From: Streptomyces sp. CNH099
GTDB lineage: Bacteria > Actinomycetota > Actinomycetes > Streptomycetales > Streptomycetaceae
Assembly (NCBI GenBank): GCA_000514715.1
Contig: KI911459.1
Location: forward strand, 731,276-795,275
DNA length: 64,000 nt
Direction: 5' to 3'
The position numbers and the translations under genes are program-made. Every line of letters starts with the position of its first letter. Positions within the stretch are counted from its first letter, which is position 1. Below are positions 59,213-64,000 of this stretch, one piece after another. A model generated the notes under the pieces. That model made no database searches, was not told the DNA's origin, and saw nothing but the letters and a program-made list of their open reading frames with translations.

Positions 59213-60082
59213 TCAGTGCGTCGGGTCTCCCGCTTCGGGCTCCAGGGCGCCGGTCGCGACGAGGGCGAAGATCAGGAGCCCCAGCAGCACGCGGTAGATC
59301 ACGAAGGGCGCGAAGCTGCGGGTGGTGATGAACCTCATGAACCACGCGATGACCGCATAGCCGACGGCGAAGGCGATGAGGGTGGCGACCACCGTCCCGC
59401 CCCAGTTCATGTGCGTCGCCCCCGGGACCTCCTTCAGCTCGAAGAGCCCGGAGGCGAGCACCGCGGGGATGGCCAGCAGGAACGAGTACCGGGCGGCGGC
59501 CTCGCGGCTGTAGCCCAGGAACAGGCCGCCGGTGATGGTCGCGCCCGAGCGGGAGACGCCCGGGATCAGCGCGAGCGACTGGGCGAGGCCGAACAGCAGG
59601 CCGTCGCGGGTGGTGAGGTCGGTCAGCTGCTTGCGCTCCACGACGGCGCGGTGCCGTCCGCCGCCTCCGGAGGCGCGCCAGTCGGCGAAGCCGAGGACCA
59701 GGCCCATCACGATCAGCGTGGTGGCGATCAGCCGAAGATCGCGGAACGGCCCCTCGATCGACTCCTGGAACGTCAGCCCCAGCACCCCGATCGGGATCGA
59801 GCCGACGATGACCAGCCAGCCCATCTTCGCGTCGTGGTCGGAGCGCATGGACCTGTCCGTCAGCGAGCGGAACCAGGCGGAGACGATCCGCGCGATGTCC
59901 TTGCGGAAGTAGATCAGCACGGCGGTCTCCGTACCGATCTGGGTGATCGCCGTGAAGGCGGCGCCCGGGTCCTCCCAGCCGGCGAAGGCCGCCGTGAGCC
60001 GGAGGTGGGCGCTGGAGGAGATCGGCAGGAATTCCGTCAGCCCCTGGACGAGTCCGAGGATGACTGCTTCGAACCAGCTCAT
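59213..60082 (-). CDS. uppP: Undecaprenyl-diphosphatase UppP (BacA)
   Basis: A 289-residue membrane protein with about eight segments. Active-site motifs are GLTEFLPISSSAHL near the N-terminus and GVSRSGATITGGLFLG in the second half. It recycles the lipid carrier for cell-wall synthesis by dephosphorylating undecaprenyl diphosphate. MSWFEAVILGLVQGLTEFLP is the expected start at ATG 60082. The neighbour to its right (TVP38) also reads leftward, with 56 bases between. The cluster CapA-UppP-TVP38 is consistent with envelope roles. Confidence 0.95.
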   Translation of the reverse strand: MSWFEAVILGLVQGLTEFLPISSSAHLRLTAAFAGWEDPGAAFTAITQIGTETAVLIYFRKDIARIVSAWFRSLTDRSMRSDHDAKMGWLVIVGSIPIGVLGLTFQESIEGPFRDLRLIATTLIVMGLVLGFADWRASGGGGRHRAVVERKQLTDLTTRDGLLFGLAQSLALIPGVSRSGATITGGLFLGYSREAAARYSFLLAIPAVLASGLFELKEVPGATHMNWGGTVVATLIAFAVGYAVIAWFMRFITTRSFAPFVIYRVLLGLLIFALVATGALEPEAGDPTH

Positions 60083-60138
60083 ACGGGGCTGCACATGTCC
60101 TTGAGTTCGCTGACGGGTTGCAGGAGATGTTAAGGCCC

Positions 60139-60939
60139 CTATGTGAGGCGTGTGGCCCCAGGGTCGGTACCGGGCACCTCCGTGCCGCCGGCGGCGGCGA
60201 CCTCGGCGGAAACGGCGGAAGGGATCACTCCGCGAGCGCGGCCGCGGACGGCGCGGCGCCGGCGCACGGCGACCGCGGCGCCGACCGCCATGCTGGCGAG
60301 GATGAAACCGAGGGCGGCGAGGAAGACGGGGGAGAGCGGGTCGGAGGCCCGGCTGCCGGCGATCACGTACGCGGCGGTGTTCGGCACGCAGCCCACCGCC
60401 GTGGCCAGCAGGAACGGCACCCAGCTCATCCGCGAGACCGCGGCCGCGTAGTTGACCCCCGCGAACGGCACACCGGGAAAGGTGCGCAGCACCAGCATCG
60501 AGCGGAAGCTGTGCCGGCTCAGCTGCCGGTCCGCCGCCGTCAGCAGCCGCCCGCGCAGCAGCGGGCGCAGCGCGTCCTGGCCGAGCAGCCGGCCCATCCC
60601 GAAGGCCACGCCCGCGCCGAGCACCGTGCCGGACACCGACCCGGCCAGGCCCGCCTGGGCGCCGAAGAGCGTGCCGGAGGCGAGGTTGAGCAGCGGGCGC
60701 GGCACCAGGGCCGCGGTGCACAGCCCGTACGCGACGGCGAAGACGATCACCGCCGACATGCCGGTGAACTGCGGCGGCAGCCCGTCCGCCAGCAGTCGGT
60801 GCGGCCGCCACACGACGGCCGCGCCCACGGCGCCGGCGAGGAGCACCACGAGCAGGCCCAGCCGGGAGCGCGCGGACAGCAGCGCGCGGCCGCGGCGTAC
60901 GACGCGGCCGGCGACGGGCCCCTCGGCGGGTACGGGCAC
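60139..60939 (-). CDS. TVP38/TMEM64-family membrane protein
   Basis: A 266-residue protein with about five or six membrane segments. Its core includes PRPLLNLASGTLFGAQAGL, GLAGSVSGTVLGAGVAFGMGR, then VLRTFPGVPFAGVNYAAAVSRM and FLLATAVGCVPNTAAYVIAG, the DedA/VTT domain. Such proteins act in phospholipid scrambling or membrane homeostasis. An Arg/Ala-rich tail follows. GTG or ATG at 60939 starts in front of a Val/Leu-rich first segment. It probably shares a transcript with uppP. Confidence 0.85.
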   Translation of the reverse strand: MPVPAEGPVAGRVVRRGRALLSARSRLGLLVVLLAGAVGAAVVWRPHRLLADGLPPQFTGMSAVIVFAVAYGLCTAALVPRPLLNLASGTLFGAQAGLAGSVSGTVLGAGVAFGMGRLLGQDALRPLLRGRLLTAADRQLSRHSFRSMLVLRTFPGVPFAGVNYAAAVSRMSWVPFLLATAVGCVPNTAAYVIAGSRASDPLSPVFLAALGFILASMAVGAAVAVRRRRAVRGRARGVIPSAVSAEVAAAGGTEVPGTDPGATRLT

Positions 60940-61013
60940 CGCCTGAGCCTAACCGACGCGGGCGTACCTGCGCCGTGACGTCGCACTCAACTCCGGCCGC
61001 TACCGTGGCCGTC

Positions 61014-61838
61014 ATGGCCCAGCAGCGCTCCAGCGTCCCCACCGGCCCGGAGGCCACCCCGGCCCCGGACACCCCGGGCACCCCGGACACACCGGACACA
61101 CCGCACGTCCCGGACGCCGCCGGGGCCGCGGGGGCCGCCGACGCCCCGCCCGTCCCCGCGAGCGCCCTCGCCGACGCGGTTCTCGCCCGCCTCACCGACG
61201 CCTACCCCGCCGCCGCCGACCCCGAGCGCGCCGCGCGGTCGGCCGCGTACCTGCGCGGCGTCGCCCCGTTCCTCGGCATCCCCGCGCCCCGCCGCCGCGA
61301 GCTGTCCCGCGCCGTCCTCTACGGCACACCGCGCCCCGCCGAGGCGGACTGCGCCGCGGTCGCGCTGCGCTGCTGGGAGCTGCCGGAGCGCGAGTACCAC
61401 TACTTCGCCGTCGACTTCCTCCGCCGCCACGTGCGCCGCTGCTCCTCCGGCCTCCTGCCCGTCGTCCGCCACCTCGTCGTCACGAGCTCCTGGTGGGACA
61501 CCGTCGACGCGCTCGCCGCGCACGTCGTCGGCGGCCTCGTCGCCGCCGAACCGCCGCTGGCCGCCGCCATGGACGAGTGGATCGAGGACGACGACCTGTG
61601 GGTCGCCCGCACGGCCCTCCTGCACCAACTGCGCTTCAAGGACGCCACCGACACCGGCCGCCTCTTCGGCTACTGCCTGCGCCGCGCGGACCACCGCGAC
61701 TTCTTCATCCGCAAGGCCGTCGGCTGGTGCCTGCGCGAGTACGCGAAGACCGACCCGGCGGCCGTGCGTTCCTTCGTCGACGCCCACCGCGCCGAGCTGT
61801 CCCCGCTCTCCGCACGCGAGGCGCTCAAGCACTTCTGA
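61014..61838 (+). CDS. AlkD-like DNA alkylation repair protein
   Basis: A 274-residue HEAT-like protein. The first ~50 residues are a Pro/Thr/Asp linker (TPDTPDTPHVPD-type). The AlkD fold begins around ~55 with DAVLARLTDAYPAAADPERA, then VAPFLGIPAPRRRELSRAVL and LRRHVRRCSSGLLPVVRHLV, SSWWDTVDALAAHVVG and KAVGWCLREYAKTDP. The family excises N3- and N7-alkylated bases without flipping. ATG 61014 lies seven bases after TACCGT (61001-61006), a leaderless promoter. It is divergent from the TVP38 gene. Confidence 0.87.
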   Translation: MAQQRSSVPTGPEATPAPDTPGTPDTPDTPHVPDAAGAAGAADAPPVPASALADAVLARLTDAYPAAADPERAARSAAYLRGVAPFLGIPAPRRRELSRAVLYGTPRPAEADCAAVALRCWELPEREYHYFAVDFLRRHVRRCSSGLLPVVRHLVVTSSWWDTVDALAAHVVGGLVAAEPPLAAAMDEWIEDDDLWVARTALLHQLRFKDATDTGRLFGYCLRRADHRDFFIRKAVGWCLREYAKTDPAAVRSFVDAHRAELSPLSAREALKHF

Positions 61839-61858
61839 CCGCTCCCGTGCCGCCACGA

Positions 61859-61892
61859 CCGCGGCGGCGGGAAAACCGTTCGACCGCCGCGG
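61859..61892. terminator. Hairpin after the AlkD-like gene
   Basis: CCGCGGCGG (61859-61867) pairs exactly with CCGCCGCGG (61884-61892). It lies 20 bases after the stop and 15 bases before the alanine-rich leader frame, so it separates the alkylation gene from the tuf3 leader. Confidence 0.55.
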
Positions 61893-61907
61893 TGCCCGTA
61901 CCCGATC

Positions 61908-62042
61908 ATGGTGGGCATGTTCCGGTACGCCCTCCTCGCGCACACGTCCGCCGCCGCGGACGCGCTGAAGGCTGTGCCGGCCGCACTCGCAGCCGCGGTG
62001 GCAGCCGCAGCCGACGGCGCCCGAATCCGCCCCTTCCCGTGA
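61908..62042 (+). CDS. Possible alanine-rich leader peptide upstream of tuf3
   Basis: A 44-codon frame starts ATGGTGGGCATG and ends TGA. It encodes MVGMFRYALLAHTSAAADAL, then KAVPAALAAAVAAAADGARI, then RPFP: about 17 alanines. It lies between two hairpins and immediately before a strong one, 79 bases ahead of the tuf3 ATG. It could be a leader peptide that senses charged alanine tRNA or a stringent signal, but no ribosome-binding site is obvious, so it may be chance. Confidence 0.3.
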   Translation: MVGMFRYALLAHTSAAADALKAVPAALAAAVAAAADGARIRPFP

Positions 62043-62050
62043 TCGCTCCA

Positions 62051-62092
62051 GCGGACCCCCGCGGGGGAGGGCCGGCCAGGCCGGGGGTCCGC
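62051..62092 (+). promoter_or_regulatory. Strong hairpin in the tuf3 leader, possible attenuator
   Basis: GCGGACCCCC (62051-62060) pairs with GGGGGTCCGC (62083-62092); a competing short hairpin CCCCCGCGGGGG (62056-62067) uses the same left arm. The stem begins 8 bases after the leader-peptide stop and ends 29 bases before tuf3. Two competing structures behind a small frame is a classical attenuator layout; here it is only inferred. Confidence 0.4.
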
Positions 62093-62121
62093 GCATCCGC
62101 TGCGATCCGCGAGGAACAACC

Positions 62122-62421
62122 ATGCCCAAGCAGGCGTACGTGCGCACGAAGCCGCACGTCAACATCGGCACGATGGGGCACGTCGACCACGGCAAGACCA
62201 CGCTGACGGCCGCGATCACCAAGGTGCTCAGCGACCGCGGCACCGGCGCCTTCGTCCCGTTCGAGCGCATCGACCGGGCGCCGGAGGAGGCCGTGCGCGG
62301 CATCACCATCAACATCGCGCACGTCGAGTACGAGACCGCGACCCGCCACTACGCGCACGTCGACATGCCCGGCCACGCCGACTTGGCTGTTCGCTTACCC
62401 TGTCATTCATGGAAAACGTAG
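62122..62421 (+). pseudogene. tuf3: tuf3-type elongation factor Tu, 3' truncated by integration
   Basis: The first ~88 codons are an EF-Tu: MPKQAYVRTKPHVNIGTMGH, VDHGKTTLTAAITKVLSDRG (G1), RGITINIAHVEYET (G2) and DMPGHAD (G3, switch II). Full-length EF-Tu is ~390 residues; here the sequence becomes unrelated (LAVRLPCHSWKT then stop). The divergent residues match tuf3 more than tuf1: streptomycetes carry a second, stress-linked tuf3 (from memory). GAGGAACAACC precedes the ATG. The break lies right after the catalytic-His motif. The remaining EF-Tu part should be at the far attachment site. The remnant frame runs 13 bases into the integrase gene. Confidence 0.93.
62371..62386. other. Probable integration boundary (attL) in tuf3
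   Basis: Up to about GGCCACGCCGACT the sequence is normal EF-Tu (PGHAD); then comes TGGCTGTTCGC, which cannot be EF-Tu (expected YVKNM). GC content also drops. The core should therefore lie inside 62371-62386, in codons for the switch-II motif. Serine integrases use very short cores, so the exact bases cannot be fixed without the far end. Confidence 0.75.
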
Positions 62422-63884
62422 ACCTCTACCTCCGCAAAAGCAAGCGGCCCCGCTCCGGAGAGCGCAACCTGAGCTTCGAGGCGCAAGAAGAACGAGGCCG
62501 CCGGTGGGCCGCTGACAACGGCTACACGGTCCGCCACGTCTGGCGCGACAACCTCAGCGGATGGAGCGATGTAGTCCGCCCCGAGTTCGACAAGGCGTTG
62601 GCCGGTCTGCTGGCCGACGAAGTCCCCTGCCTGTGGTGCTACGCGCTCGACCGATGGACGCGCCAGGGGGCCGCCGCTGTGATCCCGATTCTCGACAGCG
62701 GAAAGCGGATCGTTTTCGACTTCGAGCGGCTGGATTCCTCCGAACCCCGTGACCGCCGGTGGATCATCGACCGCGCTGAGAACGCCCGTGAGTACAGTGA
62801 TCTCGTCTCCACGCGGGTGCGCGGCACCAAGAAGGTTCAGCGGGATAGCGGCGCGTGGCTCGGTGCGGCACCGTACGGGCTGGCAGTAGGGCCCGGCCGC
62901 AAGCTCATGCACGGCGAGGCGTGGAGACACGTGGTGCGTGTTATCGGCCTTGTCGCTGAGGGGTACAGCGGCAGGGGAGCTGCGCGCGCCATGAACGAGG
63001 ACGGGATTCCCGCGCCGAATGGCGGGGCATGGGCAGCGGGAACGATCCGGCGCATGGTCCACAACCCCGTCTACGAGGGGTGGCAGGTGCGCGCGAAGTC
63101 GCGTAAGCACACGTGGCCCGTGCCCTACCTGAACGAATCCGGGCAGCGCGTGCGCGTCTTCGCGGAGGGCGTCGAGCCGGTAGACAGCGCACTGGTTCAG
63201 CGGGCACGGCGCGTGATGAGCGGACACCAGCCAGGGCGACAGGGGGCGCGTCCGGGCCGTGCCACGCACCTACTGACCGACCTGCTTCGCTGCGAGGGGT
63301 GCGGCGCCCGTATGCCAGCGTCGGGGCGTAGCTACGCCTGCAACGGACACGCTATGGGCAAGCCGTGCCCGCGCCCTGCCAGCGTCATGCGGGTGTTGGC
63401 TGACGAAGCGGTCACGCGCGAATGGTTCGGATTCATGGGGACGCGCGACTTGCAAGACCCGGTGCTGGGAATTGTGGCGGAGCGCTGGCACGCCATCAAC
63501 GCGCCGGAGCAGTCAGCGGAAGCGGCGGAGACACAAGCGGCTGTGAAAGCGGCTACCGCATCGCTGGAACAACTCATGCGTGACCGACAGGCGGGACTCT
63601 ACGCGGGGCTAGACAAGCTGTTCCGCAACCTGCACGCCGACGCACGCGCCACACTGGAGACAGCAGAGGAACGCGCCGCGAAACTCAAGCCGCGCGTGGT
63701 CGACATCACGTTCCTTCTTGAAGATGAGCTGCTGGAGTGGACGTGGGATGCCGCGGGCCTGCCCACCCGGCGGGAAATGCTCCGACTCGCTGTGGAAGAT
63801 GTCACCGTGCGGCAGGGGACGCGCGGGCAGAAGTGGGACCCGGAGGAGCGGCTGACGATCCGTTGGGTGTCGTACGAGGGGTAG
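62409..63884 (+). CDS. int: Large serine recombinase (integrase) of an integrated element
   Basis: A 491-residue site-specific recombinase. The catalytic domain (1-140) has S11 in YLRKSKR, then LSFEAQEERGRRWA and YALDRWTRQG with the supporting arginines. The recombinase domain follows (YGLAVGPGRKL; YSGRGAARAMNEDGIPAPNGG; WAAGTIRRMVHNPVYEGWQV). A zinc ribbon contains CEGC and later cysteines (RSYACNGHAMGKPCPRP), then a coiled coil (~370-440) typical of phage-type integrases. The ATG lies 24 bases from the tuf3 break; TACCCT (62396-62401) may serve as a leaderless -10. GC content is clearly lower than in the flanking host genes. Confidence 0.95.
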   Translation: MENVDLYLRKSKRPRSGERNLSFEAQEERGRRWAADNGYTVRHVWRDNLSGWSDVVRPEFDKALAGLLADEVPCLWCYALDRWTRQGAAAVIPILDSGKRIVFDFERLDSSEPRDRRWIIDRAENAREYSDLVSTRVRGTKKVQRDSGAWLGAAPYGLAVGPGRKLMHGEAWRHVVRVIGLVAEGYSGRGAARAMNEDGIPAPNGGAWAAGTIRRMVHNPVYEGWQVRAKSRKHTWPVPYLNESGQRVRVFAEGVEPVDSALVQRARRVMSGHQPGRQGARPGRATHLLTDLLRCEGCGARMPASGRSYACNGHAMGKPCPRPASVMRVLADEAVTREWFGFMGTRDLQDPVLGIVAERWHAINAPEQSAEAAETQAAVKAATASLEQLMRDRQAGLYAGLDKLFRNLHADARATLETAEERAAKLKPRVVDITFLLEDELLEWTWDAAGLPTRREMLRLAVEDVTVRQGTRGQKWDPEERLTIRWVSYEG

Positions 63885-63890
63885 GCGGAA

Positions 63891-64000
63891 TCAGTCGCTC
63901 CGCTCCCGTACGAACGTCCCCTTGTGCGGCAGGGTCTCGACAAGTCCGCGCTCCCGCAGATCACGTAGCGCGCGCCGGATGGTTCGGTCAGCGACGCTGT
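63891..64000 (-). CDS. GntR-family winged-helix regulator, C-terminal part (5' partial)
   Basis: The frame reads from the window edge to TCA at 63891-63893: SVADRTIRRALRDLRERGLV, then ETLPHKGTFVRERSD. This is the recognition helix and wing of a GntR/YtrA- or KorSA-type protein; the rest lies outside. It ends six bases after the integrase stop, tail to tail. GntR-type KorSA repressors are characteristic of actinomycete integrative conjugative elements, and small GntR proteins also occur in phages, so the element type is open. Confidence 0.75.
   Translation of the reverse strand, partial: SVADRTIRRALRDLRERGLVETLPHKGTFVRERSD

Noticed and set aside
63599..63964. Minus-strand frame opposite the integrase end
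   Set aside because: It is Ser/Arg-rich without motifs and conflicts with the integrase and with the clearer GntR frame.

Overview
The window looks like chromosomal DNA from a Streptomyces-type actinomycete. GC content is very high (about 73-75% by eye) with strong third-position GC bias. GTG and TTG starts are frequent, and several promoters place the -10 hexamer 7-8 bases before the start codon, as in leaderless mRNAs. Gene content agrees: GarA-type FHA protein, FtsR-type MerR, two DUF881 proteins flanking a small basic protein, DUF5999, DUF4232 lipoprotein, CebE/MalE-type ABC importers without their own ATPase, and a divergent third EF-Tu (tuf3).

Layout. 1-11 kb is a conserved housekeeping block: the end of a phosphomannomutase/guanylyltransferase, DUF881-sbp-DUF881, FHA protein, MerR (FtsR-like), bifunctional nuclease, second MerR, DNA polymerase IV, PRC-barrel protein, and a tandem glycine riboswitch ahead of gcvP. 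11-28 kb is a mixed region: glutamate-cysteine ligase-like enzyme, von Willebrand A lipoprotein-like protein, CPBP membrane protein, a small AA10 LPMO with a DasR-like site, PadR, an EamA exporter, a divergent PNPOx/MocR pair, LysR, Rieske protein, S9 peptidase, a peptidoglycan amidase and PspA. 28-44.5 kb is a carbohydrate region: a LacI regulator, a sugar ABC importer and a clan-A-like glycoside hydrolase in one leftward operon, a divergent GH36 alpha-galactosidase, a PET-hydrolase/cutinase-like polyesterase, and two Tat-exported (alpha/alpha)6 glycosidases, one GH78 rhamnosidase-like. 44.6-50.4 kb is less GC-biased and more accessory: MarR plus EamA transporter, then adenylation domain, six-TM reductase and crotonase. 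50.6-62 kb is mostly ordinary: HipA-like kinase with DUF3037, two SDRs, an oligopeptide-binding protein, ung, a Gfo/Idh oxidoreductase, CapA, UppP, a TVP38 protein and an AlkD-like protein.

The right end is the most striking part. A tuf3-type EF-Tu gene is cut just after the codons for its switch-II motif (DMPGHAD). The sequence then switches to lower-GC DNA carrying a large serine integrase and the end of a GntR-family regulator. This is read as the left boundary of an integrated prophage or AICE that uses tuf3 as its attachment site. Directly upstream of tuf3 is an alanine-rich 44-codon reading frame followed by a strong hairpin, a possible leader/attenuator.

Other leads are a split bacterial counterpart of the fungal TmpL architecture (adenylation domain plus six TM segments plus NAD-binding reductase), two exact 14-bp LacI palindromes 27 bp apart, and perfect palindromes over the starts of the MarR and EamA genes. 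All functions are inferred from sequence reading; no searches were run.
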